Under the pieces are notes generated by a model. That model was given only the letters and a program-made list of their open reading frames with translations. It was not told the origin of the DNA and did not search any database. This document shows positions 17,959 to 26,954 of a stretch of 64,000 nt of DNA, in pieces. Each line of letters starts with the position of its first letter. The stretch's first letter is position 1. Position numbers and translations under genes: made by a program. The stretch comes from Beggiatoa alba B18LD. Lineage in GTDB: Bacteria > Pseudomonadota > Gammaproteobacteria > Beggiatoales > Beggiatoaceae. The stretch is taken from positions 1,380,337-1,444,336 of the forward strand of contig NZ_JH600070.1 of NCBI RefSeq assembly GCF_000245015.1, in the 5' to 3' direction.

Positions 17959-19071
17959 ATGAATTGCACTCCCCTCTTAATTGTGGCGGTTTCTGCCCGT
18001 GCGCTGGCAGTTTCTGCTCACAAAGCGGGGCTTGCAACCTATGTACTAGACCTTTTTGCAGACACCGATACGCAACGAGTCGCCTTAGCCTATCAGCAAG
18101 TACAAGCCCAGACTTACAACTTTGACGACACCGATTTACTTGAACAAGTTCATCGCCTATGTCCTACAAATACCGCACTCGTCTATGGCTCAGGGTTTGA
18201 ACACAACCCTGCACTACTTGCCAAACTCGCACAAGGGCGATACCTATACGGCAATACACCCGACATCTTACAATTTATCAAAGACCCACAAGCCTTTTTC
18301 GGATTATTACACCGCCAAGGGATTCCACACCCAGAAACCCGCTTAACCCCACCAACCGACACATCAACAGGCTGGCTAGTGAAACATATCGGCGGAACAG
18401 GTGGCTACCATGTGCAACCGTTAAAAACAGTAATAACAGAAAAAAAATCAGCTTGTTATTATCAACGGCAATTAGCAGGCAATCCCCACTCCGTACTATT
18501 TCTTGCCAATGGGAAAACGGCTGAAATCATAGGCTATAACGAACAATGGATAAATGAAGACTTTGCCAGCACCCCATATTTATACGCAGGCGCAATGCGT
18601 GTGGACGACATGCCATTTCAACCCGAAATCACCGAAGTTGTTAATTGCATTGTCAAAGAAACAGGCTTAAAAGGCTTATGCGGCATGGACATGATACTCA
18701 ATGCAACAGGATTTCATGTCCTAGAAATCAACCCACGCCCGCCCGCCAGTTTTGAACTACACCAAATAAAAGGCAATCTATTTTACTGGCACTTACAAGC
18801 CACAATGGGCAAATTACCCACAAGCCCACTGGCACACCCGCGTTATAACCGCGCAAAACGCATTTTATACGCGCTAAAAACCCTAAATATCCCACGTTAC
18901 CCCCAATGGTCAGCGTGGACAGCCGACCAACCACGCCCCAACAGCGTGATACAACGTGGCGAACCCATTTGCACTATTTTTGCCCAAGGCAGAAATTGCA
19001 AAGCATTAATTCTTAAACGTGAACAACAACTACAAACACTTTTAAAACGATGGCAGGAGAACACGGCATGA
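17959..19071 (+). CDS. ATP-grasp protein of the H4MPT module
   Basis: A 370-residue protein with an N-terminal nucleotide-binding-like region and an ATP-grasp fold: GWLVKHIGGTGGYHV resembles the ATP-binding loop, CGMDMIL and VLEINPRPPASFE hold the metal-binding acidic and Asn residues. ATP-grasp proteins occur in the H4MPT gene clusters of methylotrophs and are thought to serve cofactor synthesis or modification. It sits between mtdB (3 bp gap) and mch (ATGA overlap), so the same process is likely. The exact reaction is unknown. Confidence 0.75.
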   Translation: MNCTPLLIVAVSARALAVSAHKAGLATYVLDLFADTDTQRVALAYQQVQAQTYNFDDTDLLEQVHRLCPTNTALVYGSGFEHNPALLAKLAQGRYLYGNTPDILQFIKDPQAFFGLLHRQGIPHPETRLTPPTDTSTGWLVKHIGGTGGYHVQPLKTVITEKKSACYYQRQLAGNPHSVLFLANGKTAEIIGYNEQWINEDFASTPYLYAGAMRVDDMPFQPEITEVVNCIVKETGLKGLCGMDMILNATGFHVLEINPRPPASFELHQIKGNLFYWHLQATMGKLPTSPLAHPRYNRAKRILYALKTLNIPRYPQWSAWTADQPRPNSVIQRGEPICTIFAQGRNCKALILKREQQLQTLLKRWQENTA

Positions 19072-20018
19072 ACAGCCGCATCAGCATCAACGCACTTACA
19101 CAACCGCTAGTTACCCAACTGCTCAAAGATGCAGAAAAATTACATTTAATCGTCGAAAAACCCCACTGCACCATCATCGATGCAGGCATTAATGCTATTG
19201 GTGGCATACAAGCAGGTTTACGCATTGCCGAAATTTGCCTAGGCGGACTCGGTCACGTCAACCTCAGCAACTCAGGACAAGGGACATGGTCATGGCAAAT
19301 ACAAGTCAACACCAGTAACCCTGTTCTTGCCTGCTTAGGTAGCCAATACGCGGGCTGGAGCTTAAGCCACGAAAAATTTTACGCGCTCGGCTCAGGTGCA
19401 GGACGTATTCTTGCCCAAAAAGAACCCCTATTCAATGAATTGGGACTAACTGATAACGCAACCAATACAACTCTTGTACTTGAAGTTGATAAAATTCCCC
19501 CGCAAGAAATTATCGACAAAATTGTACAAGACTGCCATTTACCCTCTGCCGAAGCCCTCACCCTCATTCTAACTCCGACTCGTAGCCTTGCAGGCTGTGT
19601 ACAAATTGTTGCCCGTGTCCTAGAAGTCGCTATGCATAAAGTCCATACCCTCCATTTTCCCTTAGAACGGGTTATTGACGGCATGGGTAGTGCTCCCCTT
19701 CCACCGCCCGCAAAAGACTTTGTCACCGCAATGGGACGCACAAACGACGCAATTCTATTCGGTGGACAGGTACAACTATTCGTGACAGGTGACGACAGCG
19801 ACGCAAAACAACTTGCCGAACAACTGCCAAGCAGTGCCTCCCGCGACTACGGCAGACCCTTTGCGGAAATTTTCAAAGATTACAAATACGATTTTTTCCA
19901 AATAGACCCCCTGTTATTCAGCCCTGCAAAAGTCACAATTACCGCCTTAGAAAGCGGTCGCAGTTTCCATGCAGGACAAATTGATTTACAAGGGTTAGCG
20001 AAATCATTTGGAGAGTAG
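19068..20018 (+). CDS. mch: Methenyl-tetrahydromethanopterin cyclohydrolase
   Basis: Mch hydrolyses methenyl-H4MPT to formyl-H4MPT, the step after MtdB. Of 316 residues, signature parts visible are AGINAIGGIQAGLRIAEICLGG, WSLSHEKFYALGSGAGR and DGMGSAPLPPP with ARTNDA-like GRTNDAILFGG, as in other Mch proteins. I start at the ATG at 19068, which overlaps the ATP-grasp stop by ATGA; an in-frame ATG at 19050 lies inside that gene. fae, fhc and the remaining pathway genes are not in the window. Confidence 0.92.
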   Translation: MNSRISINALTQPLVTQLLKDAEKLHLIVEKPHCTIIDAGINAIGGIQAGLRIAEICLGGLGHVNLSNSGQGTWSWQIQVNTSNPVLACLGSQYAGWSLSHEKFYALGSGAGRILAQKEPLFNELGLTDNATNTTLVLEVDKIPPQEIIDKIVQDCHLPSAEALTLILTPTRSLAGCVQIVARVLEVAMHKVHTLHFPLERVIDGMGSAPLPPPAKDFVTAMGRTNDAILFGGQVQLFVTGDDSDAKQLAEQLPSSASRDYGRPFAEIFKDYKYDFFQIDPLLFSPAKVTITALESGRSFHAGQIDLQGLAKSFGE

Positions 20019-20433
20019 AAAACTAGCGGGATGAATATATAGTAACTTGAATTCGGAGAGTTTTTTAAAAAGGCAACGGCTTGTCTGAATCAGAATTCAC
20101 AGAATTTTCAGAATTAGCAGAATTAAAAAGCATGATTCACCTGACTTTTTGGTTTAAGGGTTTTAAATCCTGTTAATCCTGAAAATCCTGATTCAGACAA
20201 TGTTTTAATCTTGCCGATTAAAAAAAGCTCAGACTTTTTCGCGTGTTCCGACAGACCTGCTAGGTTTTGAAAACCTAGCAGGTCTTTTTTCGTCTGAATC
20301 AGAATTCACAGAATTTTCAGAATTAGCAGAATTAAAAAGCATGATTCACCTTAATTTTTTGGTTTAAGGGTTTTAAATCCTGCTAATCCTGAAAATCCTG
20401 ATTCAGACAAATTGTTGTTTCAGATTGCTGTAA
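20019..20433. other. Convergent intergenic region filled with family 1 repeat copies
   Basis: Between the 3' ends of mch and mnmG. It consists almost entirely of two tandem, degenerate family 1 copies and shows no gene. Confidence 0.7.
20045..20415. repeat. Family 1 repeat, degenerate double copy
   Basis: It starts with the diverged end ACTTGAATTCGGAGAG. Two successive blocks each carry GTCTGAATCAG, the CAGAATT array and the answering AATCCTG arm; the second also has the hairpin ACCTGCTAGG...CCTAGCAGGT with a T-run. The right terminal repeat is missing. The hairpin could stop transcripts of mch. Confidence 0.7.
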
Positions 20434-22308
20434 CTAAGCCGACCACTTCACAGGCTGGCGTTTTAAATGAACAAGCAATAAAGAAATTGCTGCAGGAGTA
20501 ACACCCGCGATGCGCGAGGCTTGACCGACGCTTGTCGGACGGTGTTGTGTCAGTTTTTGCCGAACTTCTGCAGATAAGCCTAACACCTTGCTATAGTCCA
20601 AATCAGGCGATAATTGCGCTTCCTCATAACGACGTGAACGGGCTATCTCGGTTTCTTGACGTTCAATATAACCGCTATATTTCGCTTGAATTTCCACCTG
20701 CTCCGCTACTTTAGGGTCTGCAACAGCGGGCGCAAGTTGAGGCAGTTGGCGCAGTTTGTCGTAAGTCATTTCAGGACGACGCAATAAATCCATACAATTC
20801 ACTTCTCGACGTAATTCCGTCCCCAATTGTTCGGCTAATTGAGGGTCAGGACGTACCCAAATGCCTGCTAAACGTTGTTGTTCCTTAATAATCGCCTCTT
20901 GTTTTTCTTCAAAGGCTTGCCACTGTACGTCATCGATTAAGCCTAATTCACGTCCTTTTGCGGTTAAGCGTAAATCCGCGTTATCTTCGCGTAATAGCAA
21001 GCGATATTCAGCGCGACTGGTAAACATCCGATAAGGTTCATTAGTCCCACGAGTAATTAAGTCATCCACTAACACGCCCATGTAGGCTTCATCGCGGCGC
21101 GGTGTCCATGCAGGTTTATCCTGTACAAATAAGCCTGCATTTAAACCCGCAATTAAACCTTGTGCGGCGGCTTCTTCATAGCCTGTTGTGCCGTTAATTT
21201 GTCCTGCAAAGAATAAACCTTCTATCGCTTTGGTTTCTAAGCTGGGTTTTAAATCACGCGGGTCAAAAAAGTCGTATTCAATCGCATAGCCTGCGCGGGT
21301 GATGTGGGCGTTTTCACAGCCTTTCATTGAGCGCACAAGTCCGAGCTGAATATCAAACGGTAAACTGGTAGAAATTCCATTCGGATAAATTTCAAAGGTA
21401 TCTAAGCCTTCAGGTTCTAAGAAAATTTGATGTGAAGATTTATCCGCAAAACGCATAATTTTGTCTTCAATCGACGGGCAATAGCGCGGGCCTACGCCTT
21501 CAATCACGCCTGTGTAAAGCGGTGAACGGTCTAGCCCTGAACGAATAATCTCATGGGTTCTTTCATTCGTGTGCGTGATGTAACAAGGCACTTGGCGCGG
21601 ATGGTGGCTGATGTCACCCATAAAGGAAAAAACAGGGGTTGGCGTGTCGCCGTGTTGCGGGACGAGTTCGGTAAAGTTGATGCTACGGCTGTCGATACGT
21701 GGGGGCGTGCCTGTTTTTAAGCGGTCAACGCGCAAGGGTAATTCCCGTAAACGATGAGCGAGCGCGATAGCGGGTGGGTCGCCTGCACGTCCTGCTTGGT
21801 AATTGCTTAAACCGATGTGGATTAAGCCTGCTAAGAATGTGCCTGCGGTGAGGATGACGCTGTGCGCGTAAAATTGAATGCCTGATTGGGTGACTGCGCC
21901 GATGACGCGGTTGTCTTCGACAATTAAGTCGTCAACGGCTTGTTGAAACAGTTGTAAGTTGGCTTGGCTTTCGATGGCGCGGCGCACGGCGACTTTATAC
22001 AGTTGGCGGTCGATTTGGGCGCGGGTGGCGCGGACGGCGGGGCCTTTGCTGGCGTTCAGGGTGCGGAATTGAATCCCGCTGACATCGGCGGCGCGTCCCA
22101 TGATGCCCCCAAGTGCGTCGATTTCTTTGACGAGGTGTCCTTTGCCGATGCCGCCGATGGCGGGGTTGCAGGACATTGCGCCGAGGGTTTCTACATTGTG
22201 GGTGAGCAGGAGGGTTTTTGTGCCCATACGTGCTGCTGCGAGTGCGGCTTCTGTGCCTGCGTGTCCGCCACCAATTACGATGACATCAAAGTGCTCGGGA
22301 TATTTCAT
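20434..22308 (-). CDS. mnmG: tRNA uridine-5-carboxymethylaminomethyl modification enzyme
   Basis: MnmG (GidA) with MnmE modifies wobble uridine 34 of several tRNAs, using FAD. The 624 residues are the usual length. The FAD-binding motif [17 protein letters not shown] begins near residue 13; [10 protein letters not shown], the second signature [16 protein letters not shown] and the C-terminal [15 protein letters not shown] are present. It is normally near rsmG and parAB or yidC-mnmE; here it lies 4 kb from yidC, separated by the H4MPT genes. Confidence 0.98.
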   Translation of the reverse strand: MKYPEHFDVIVIGGGHAGTEAALAAARMGTKTLLLTHNVETLGAMSCNPAIGGIGKGHLVKEIDALGGIMGRAADVSGIQFRTLNASKGPAVRATRAQIDRQLYKVAVRRAIESQANLQLFQQAVDDLIVEDNRVIGAVTQSGIQFYAHSVILTAGTFLAGLIHIGLSNYQAGRAGDPPAIALAHRLRELPLRVDRLKTGTPPRIDSRSINFTELVPQHGDTPTPVFSFMGDISHHPRQVPCYITHTNERTHEIIRSGLDRSPLYTGVIEGVGPRYCPSIEDKIMRFADKSSHQIFLEPEGLDTFEIYPNGISTSLPFDIQLGLVRSMKGCENAHITRAGYAIEYDFFDPRDLKPSLETKAIEGLFFAGQINGTTGYEEAAAQGLIAGLNAGLFVQDKPAWTPRRDEAYMGVLVDDLITRGTNEPYRMFTSRAEYRLLLREDNADLRLTAKGRELGLIDDVQWQAFEEKQEAIIKEQQRLAGIWVRPDPQLAEQLGTELRREVNCMDLLRRPEMTYDKLRQLPQLAPAVADPKVAEQVEIQAKYSGYIERQETEIARSRRYEEAQLSPDLDYSKVLGLSAEVRQKLTQHRPTSVGQASRIAGVTPAAISLLLVHLKRQPVKWSA

Positions 22309-22423
22309 AGTGCTTAATCATCAGGGATAAAACGCGGGTAATTTTCGGTGTTTTTTAGTATTTTAGCGTTTTGTTCTGGATTTGTCACAGGGGGAGGGGG
22401 TTGGGGAGCGGGGAGAGTGTCAT

Positions 22424-22473
22424 TCTCGTAGTTTGGGTTAGTTGTTGCTAACCCAAGCTACAAAAACGAGAAC
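22424..22473. repeat. Long hairpin upstream of mnmG
   Basis: Arms CTCGTAGTTTGGGTTAG and CTAACCCAAGCTAC...CGAG form a large stem. GTTTGGGTTAGTTG recurs at 49837-49850, just after another family 1 end. Its role is unknown; it might be another small repeat family. Confidence 0.45.
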
Positions 22474-22506
22474 ACTAAACAGATTATGTACAATCACATT
22501 GCTACA

Positions 22507-22809
22507 TCAAAAATTCATCGAATTTAATGCCCAATTATTTCCAACCGCTATAAATACCTGACCACGGATATCATTACCAGTAAAAATTCCCTCAATCTTT
22601 TTAAGAAAATAATCTCTAACATCAACATTTTTATCAGAATCCTGACCAGCCTCACCCATAAAAGTAGTTTCTGGTAGAGTAACTCTATAATTAGTACCAC
22701 TGATATAATATTTCTCTAACCCAAATTTTTCAAACTCTGTGGTTATCGTATCATAATCCTCCGATGTCGCATTAGATAAATCTAAACTGACAACAACAAT
22801 ATATCCCAT
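22507..22809 (-). CDS. Small hypothetical protein
   Basis: A 100-residue protein starting MGYIVVVSLDLSNATSEDYD, with a good RBS GAGGAG before the ATG at 22809. It is acidic, with no membrane segment or signal peptide. Alternating strands and helices at the start (IVVVSLDL) and end (GQVFIAVGNNWALN) suggest a small alpha/beta fold such as ferredoxin-like. I recognise no family. It lies between mnmG and the vapBC cassette, in a repeat-rich stretch. Confidence 0.6.
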   Translation of the reverse strand: MGYIVVVSLDLSNATSEDYDTITTEFEKFGLEKYYISGTNYRVTLPETTFMGEAGQDSDKNVDVRDYFLKKIEGIFTGNDIRGQVFIAVGNNWALNSMNF

Positions 22810-23123
22810 CGTAAAAACTCCTCAAGTTAAGTTATGTCTTCCGCGCTACTGGTCGGGGTTTGTAACCCCGACTAGAACATTTGAGAACGTCAAAACAAGC
22901 TGAAATGTTACGGTGCAGGTTACAAACCTGCACCAGCTCAATTACCAAAAACTGCTCGGTAATGAGGTTTATTAAATCATGAAATACTTTAGGTTAGAAG
23001 AGGAATTTAAGACTTTTTTGTCTGAACCGCAATTCACATAATTGCCATGATTAACACAATTACTAAAGATAATTATTTTGTGGTCATTGTGTAAATTGCG
23101 TGAATTGTGGTTCAGAGCATGAA
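22810..23123. other. Intergenic region with hairpin repeats
   Basis: No gene is seen. It contains two short palindromes (GTCGGGGTTTGTAACCCCGAC near 22851-22871 in form, and GTGCAGGTTACAAACCTGCAC near 22914-22934) and the hairpin repeat 23021-23115. Confidence 0.55.
23021..23115. repeat. Long inverted-repeat element downstream of vapC
   Basis: Arms TCTGAACCGCAATTCAC and GTGAATTGTGGTTCAGA are nearly perfect inverse copies, so the whole 95 bp folds on itself. Its left 51 bp recur with one difference at 23800-23850. The design resembles family 1 arms (TCTGAATCAG) but the sequence is distinct. Confidence 0.6.
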
Positions 23124-23519
23124 TTAGGGATGTTTAACTTTTAAAGGAAGATACTTTTCTATCATGTCAAAATCGCGGTCAGCATGTAACAACTCATGTT
23201 CATTCACAATACAAAAGGTCGCAATGAGAACATCAATTGTTTTACGTACCGTAACACCTTGCTGACGCAAATAGCGGAAATAATCTACAGATTGGAGAGC
23301 TATTTGTTGTCCTACCATATTTTGATAAGCAAAACTTAATAATAATTCACGCGCCGCTTTATGGTCTTTCTCGTTTTTAAAACCTTGTAAAACCTCGCAC
23401 AAAATCAAATCGCCCAATAAAATTTGGTCGCGCTCCGCATCGTCTCGTAAATATAAAGTTTGTGTAGTCGGCTTGCCATTGAAGAAATCTATCCATACCG
23501 AGCTATCAATCAATAGCAT
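23124..23519 (-). CDS. vapC: PIN-domain toxin VapC
   Basis: A PIN-domain ribonuclease, the toxin of a VapBC pair. Starting MLLIDSSVWIDFF, it has the conserved acidic residues: D near residue 4, E in LILCEVLQG, D in TIDVLIATF and D in HADRDFD. Length (about 131 residues) is typical. ATG at 23528 is an alternative start. It overlaps the end of vapB, which fits translational coupling. Such toxins cleave RNA when released from the antitoxin. Confidence 0.87.
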   Translation of the reverse strand: MLLIDSSVWIDFFNGKPTTQTLYLRDDAERDQILLGDLILCEVLQGFKNEKDHKAARELLLSFAYQNMVGQQIALQSVDYFRYLRQQGVTVRKTIDVLIATFCIVNEHELLHADRDFDMIEKYLPLKVKHP

Positions 23520-23718
23520 GACTATCATTCCGCATCATTTCTAAATCGCCATCCCAGCAATATTGCCCAAAGGCTTGGCTTAATTTATCCGTTTTTCTAC
23601 GTGTCACCAATTCTTTCAAAGCCATTTCAACAACCGATTGCGGATTATGCAAACCCGTCAATTGCAAAGCCTGCTGTATCAATTGCTCATCTATATGCAA
23701 AAGTGTGTTCATTGCCAT
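23506..23718 (-). CDS. vapB: VapB-type antitoxin
   Basis: A 70-residue protein preceding vapC. MNTLLHIDEQLIQQALQLTG is the N-terminal ribbon-helix-helix pattern of VapB-type antitoxins (short strand, then helix), with VVEMALKELVTRRK as second helix. The C-terminal part, ending DLEMMRNDSHAID, would wrap around the toxin. Its product probably represses its own promoter together with VapC. Confidence 0.8.
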   Translation of the reverse strand: MAMNTLLHIDEQLIQQALQLTGLHNPQSVVEMALKELVTRRKTDKLSQAFGQYCWDGDLEMMRNDSHAID

Positions 23719-23799
23719 TTTTCCCGTTATCTCTTAGTTCATGTTAATTTTAGCATAATGGCAACTTCATACTGGAATGAGTCATTTTTGAGATTTTTA

Positions 23800-23850
23800 T
23801 CTGAACCGCAATTCACATAATTGCCATGATTAATACAATTACTAAAGATA
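23800..23850. repeat. Second copy of the 51-bp repeat flanking vapBC
   Basis: This matches 23021-23071 in the same orientation with one base difference. It stops exactly where a family 1 end (ACTTGAGTTCGGCGAG) begins at 23851, so its right half was probably cut off or displaced by that insertion. Confidence 0.6.
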
Positions 23851-23930
23851 ACTTGAGTTCGGCGAGTTTTATAAAACAAAATAGAAACCTGCTAGGTTTT
23901 CAAAACCTAGCAGGTCTTTTTGTCAGCGTC
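23851..23930. repeat. Family 1 repeat, left part, downstream of tatC
   Basis: It starts ACTTGAGTTCGGCGAG and has the hairpin ACCTGCTAGG...CCTAGCAGGT followed by TCTTTTT; the rest is lost. It lies about 45 bp past the tatC stop; the hairpin may help end the tatABC transcript in one or both directions. Confidence 0.65.
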
Positions 23931-23975
23931 AGGATTTAAAAGCATTCAACGGAGATAAAACAATACAAAACAGTA

Positions 23976-24842
23976 TTATTTATCATCTTTTAAGCGTTTG
24001 TCTGTGGCTTCTGCTTCTTTGAAAGCAGCATCCATTTGTTCAGGGGTTAAGGGATGATATTTATTATCTTCCATTTCTTCGGCTTCGGTTTCACGTTGTT
24101 GTTTCTTCTTCAACACGTAACGAGAAATAAATAAACCAATTTCAAATAAAATGAGCATTGGCACGGCTAACAGGGTTTGTGAAATCACATCAGGCGGGGT
24201 GAGTACTGCGCCGATAACAAACGCACCAACAATGATATAAGGACGTTTTGCCGCTAAATCGTCAGGATGTAAAAGTCCTATCCAAACAAGCACAATGGTG
24301 ACAACAGGAACTTGAAAGGCAACGCCAAAGGCAAAAAAGACGGTTAACACGAAATCTAAATAGCGACCAATGTCAGTCATCATCGCCACGCCATCAGGTG
24401 TCGTCGACACCATAAAACCAAAGACCATCGGGAAAACAATGTAATACGCAAATACAGCTCCTAAGTAAAATAGGAGCGTGCTAGAAACCAGCAGGGGAAA
24501 AATTAATTCTTGTTCATGTTCGTACAATCCAGGGGCAACAAATGCCCAGAAGTGATAGAGAATGACAGGAATAGATAAGAAAATAGCCAGTACAAGTACT
24601 AGTTTCATGGGGGTAAAGAATGGCGACGCGACATCAATCGCTATCATTTGCGTGCCTGCGGGCAGTAAGCTGACTAAGGGCTTGGCAAAATAGGCATAAA
24701 TGCTGTTAGAAAATGGCAGCAAAATCCCGACAATAACACCCACACTTAATACAATTTTTAACAGGCGATCACGCAATTCGACCAGATGTTCTATAAAAGG
24801 CATTTCTCCTTGTGGAGAGGGAGGCGAGGTATTATTGCTCAT
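23976..24842 (-). CDS. tatC: Twin-arginine translocase subunit TatC
   Basis: TatC binds twin-arginine signal peptides. The 288 residues include the start MPFIEHLVELRDRLLK, with the conserved E and R, and six transmembrane segments; FAFGVAFQVP and ADVISQ-like PPDVISQ are family motifs. It is followed by a charged C-terminal tail longer than usual (KKKQQRETEAEEMEDNK and beyond). The gene overlaps tatB by four bases (ATGA). Confidence 0.97.
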   Translation of the reverse strand: MSNNTSPPSPQGEMPFIEHLVELRDRLLKIVLSVGVIVGILLPFSNSIYAYFAKPLVSLLPAGTQMIAIDVASPFFTPMKLVLVLAIFLSIPVILYHFWAFVAPGLYEHEQELIFPLLVSSTLLFYLGAVFAYYIVFPMVFGFMVSTTPDGVAMMTDIGRYLDFVLTVFFAFGVAFQVPVVTIVLVWIGLLHPDDLAAKRPYIIVGAFVIGAVLTPPDVISQTLLAVPMLILFEIGLFISRYVLKKKQQRETEAEEMEDNKYHPLTPEQMDAAFKEAEATDKRLKDDK

Positions 24843-25225
24843 GACGGTGTCTGTTGTCTTTCAGTGGGTTTCGTAGCATCGCTACTGGTGAGAACAGGCG
24901 TAGGTGAAGGGACTTCTGGCGTGTTATTCGTTGGTTGGGTATCTGTCGCAACTTGGTTGAGCGTATTTTGCACGTCTAACGCTGTTTTACGGGTTTCATC
25001 GACTAAGGGTTGCAAGTTGTTTTTTTCAACTTCTTTTAACTGTTGTTGTAACTCTTGCAAACGCAATTCTCGGTCAACTTCATCTTTAATCGAGGTGACA
25101 AAACGGCGCATCTTGCCTATCCATAAGCCTGCTGTTCGCGCCGCGCTCGGTAATTTATCAGGCCCTATGACGAGTAGGGCAATCACCCCAATTAAAACTA
25201 ATTCCCAGAAACCAATCTCAAACAT
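24839..25225 (-). CDS. tatB: Twin-arginine translocase subunit TatB
   Basis: One N-terminal membrane helix with MFEIGFWELVLIGVIALLV then GPDKLPSAART, the TatB hallmark, an amphipathic helix and a long coiled tail rich in Q, N and T. TatB works with TatC in the receptor complex. The 128-residue length is normal. It lies 6 bp after tatA. Confidence 0.95.
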   Translation of the reverse strand: MFEIGFWELVLIGVIALLVIGPDKLPSAARTAGLWIGKMRRFVTSIKDEVDRELRLQELQQQLKEVEKNNLQPLVDETRKTALDVQNTLNQVATDTQPTNNTPEVPSPTPVLTSSDATKPTERQQTPS

Positions 25226-25231
25226 AGTGTT

Positions 25232-25468
25232 TTAGACCTTGTTTTGTTCTTTGGTTTGTTGGGTGTCTTTGTTGCTGACTTGTCCTTCAATCACGCGCCC
25301 TTTATCATCTGTATCAGTGGTTTCTTCCTTTTCACCTTCTTGCATAGATGAGCGGAAATTTTTAATAGCAGCCCCTAAATCGCCACCAATATTCCGTAGT
25401 TTTTTTGTGCCGAACAGCACAACAATGATGGCAAGAATAATTAAAAGTTGCCAAATGCTAATACCCAT
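25232..25468 (-). CDS. tatA: Twin-arginine translocase subunit TatA
   Basis: A 78-residue pore-forming subunit: [20 protein letters not shown] membrane helix, then [19 protein letters not shown] amphipathic helix, and a polar tail. RBS GAGG precedes the ATG. It starts the tatABC run and follows hinT by 38 bp. Confidence 0.96.
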   Translation of the reverse strand: MGISIWQLLIILAIIVVLFGTKKLRNIGGDLGAAIKNFRSSMQEGEKEETTDTDDKGRVIEGQVSNKDTQQTKEQNKV

Positions 25469-25506
25469 TGTAGAACCTCATTAATTTAGTGTAAGTCTTT
25501 ACGTCA

Positions 25507-25854
25507 TTAAAACAGTTGCGGGCTATTTTTCCAACCGCCCAATAAGTGTACGTGTAGATGAAAAACTTCTTGTCCGCCTGATTTTCCCGTGTTAATGATT
25601 GTACGAAAACCATCTAAGCCTAGTTGTTTTGCTAAGGTTGGCAAGAGTCGCATGATATGCGCCATCAAGTTGTCATGTTGTGTTTCAACCGTAAATAAGC
25701 TGTCGACGTGTTCGTGCGGAACAATCAGTAAATGTACAGGTGCTTTGGGGTTAATATCTTTAAAGACAATTACTTGTTCGTCACGATGTACGATGTCTGC
25801 GGGAATTTGTCCTGCAACGATTTTACAAAAAATACAAGATGGCTCTGTTTTCAT
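25507..25854 (-). CDS. hinT: HIT-family hydrolase (HinT)
   Basis: A histidine-triad purine nucleotide phosphoramidase of 115 residues. CIFCKIVAGQIPA near the start and the active-site triad in HLHVHLLGG are clear. I start at the ATG at 25854; a TTG at 25869 would overlap hisE. The order hisE-hinT-tatABC is common in gammaproteobacteria. Confidence 0.93.
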   Translation of the reverse strand: MKTEPSCIFCKIVAGQIPADIVHRDEQVIVFKDINPKAPVHLLIVPHEHVDSLFTVETQHDNLMAHIMRLLPTLAKQLGLDGFRTIINTGKSGGQEVFHLHVHLLGGWKNSPQLF

Positions 25855-25865
25855 TGCAAACGCTC

Positions 25866-26189
25866 TCAATGTTGGTTACGGCTGGCTTTTTCTTCAATCC
25901 CTGATAGTCCAAAACGGCGATCTAATTCATCTAATACCGCTTGTGGATGTAAATCTTGATGCACAAGTACGACAAGCGTGTGAAACCATAAGTCGGCTAT
26001 TTCGTAAATTAGTTGTGCTGAATCTGCATTTTTTGCAGCAATTACGGTTTCTGTCGCTTCTTCGCCCACTTTTTTAAGAATTGCATCTAAGCCTTTCGCA
26101 TATAAACTGGCGACATAAGAACTTTGCGGGTCCGCTTGTTTGCGTTCATTCAGCACAGCGGCTAAACGGTCTAATAAGTCATTATTCAT
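25866..26189 (-). CDS. hisE: Phosphoribosyl-ATP pyrophosphatase
   Basis: HisE removes pyrophosphate from phosphoribosyl-ATP, step 2 of histidine synthesis. The 107-residue MazG-like protein has [24 protein letters not shown] and [13 protein letters not shown], with the metal-binding acidic residues. I start at the ATG at 26189 (MNNDLLDRL). hisI, its usual partner, is separated from it by a SYLF gene. Confidence 0.95.
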   Translation of the reverse strand: MNNDLLDRLAAVLNERKQADPQSSYVASLYAKGLDAILKKVGEEATETVIAAKNADSAQLIYEIADLWFHTLVVLVHQDLHPQAVLDELDRRFGLSGIEEKASRNQH

Positions 26190-26230
26190 ATTTAAATCAT
26201 ACTCATGATGAAAGGCGAACAAGGGGTAAT

Positions 26231-26944
26231 TCAAGGATGTTGTTCGTAGCGAAAGAGAATATTTTTCAACCGTTGTACAGTGGTTGCGTTGGTTTGTACA
26301 CGTCCTGAAAAGATAGCACGTGCATTGTAAGGTGAACCGTATAATCCTTGATTACCTGCGGGGTCTATATCTAAAAAAGCACCTTCTAATGAAACCCCTG
26401 CAAAAATGCCTTGACTCCGTGAGTAAGCATAACTGGCGGCTCGGAAATCAGTGCCTGCATTGATACCCGCGCCCACAACCCCCGCAGACATGCCAATATC
26501 AGCCCCTAATTTAAATTTGCCTTGTTCAATCTGTTGAATGCTATCACGTTGCATAAAAACGATAACGATATCGCTGGCATTTGCACCAATTTGCAAACCT
26601 ACGCTACCGCTAGCAAGGGTAATAAATGAGGGGTTTGTCCAAATGCCATTTTTATCCCGAATCAGCATAATGCCCGTACCACCACTACCGCCTACAATAA
26701 AGGCAACGCGCAGTAAATTAGGAATAATCACAATGGCTTCAGCTTCGCGTAATAAGGCAGGCGGGAGGCTGATTTGTATCTGTCTATAGGATTCTTCTAG
26801 CACTGCCGCTGATTTTAAGACGACACTATTTGCTTCCGCAGCACTGACCGTGCGACTGTAGAAGTTACGATTAAAATCATCTGCCCACGCTTGAAGTGTT
26901 ATGCATAAGCTGATTGATAGCGCAAAAACAGAAGCAAGTTTCAT
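26231..26944 (-). CDS. Secreted SYLF (Ysc84-like) lipid-binding protein
   Basis: A 237-residue protein with a signal peptide ([21 protein letters not shown], cleaved about residue 21) followed by the SYLF/Ysc84 domain: [67 protein letters not shown] and [17 protein letters not shown]. Eukaryotic relatives bind phosphoinositides; bacterial roles are unknown and probably envelope-linked. I start at the ATG at 26944 because it begins the signal peptide. It lies 10 bp after hisI and 41 bp before hisE, an unusual insertion in a his block. Confidence 0.85.
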   Translation of the reverse strand: MKLASVFALSISLCITLQAWADDFNRNFYSRTVSAAEANSVVLKSAAVLEESYRQIQISLPPALLREAEAIVIIPNLLRVAFIVGGSGGTGIMLIRDKNGIWTNPSFITLASGSVGLQIGANASDIVIVFMQRDSIQQIEQGKFKLGADIGMSAGVVGAGINAGTDFRAASYAYSRSQGIFAGVSLEGAFLDIDPAGNQGLYGSPYNARAIFSGRVQTNATTVQRLKNILFRYEQHP

Positions 26945-26954
26945 AAATTTGCCT

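Noticed and set aside
21964..22330. Long open frames on the plus strand opposite mnmG
   Set aside because: They are shadow frames of a well-conserved mnmG; composition explains them.
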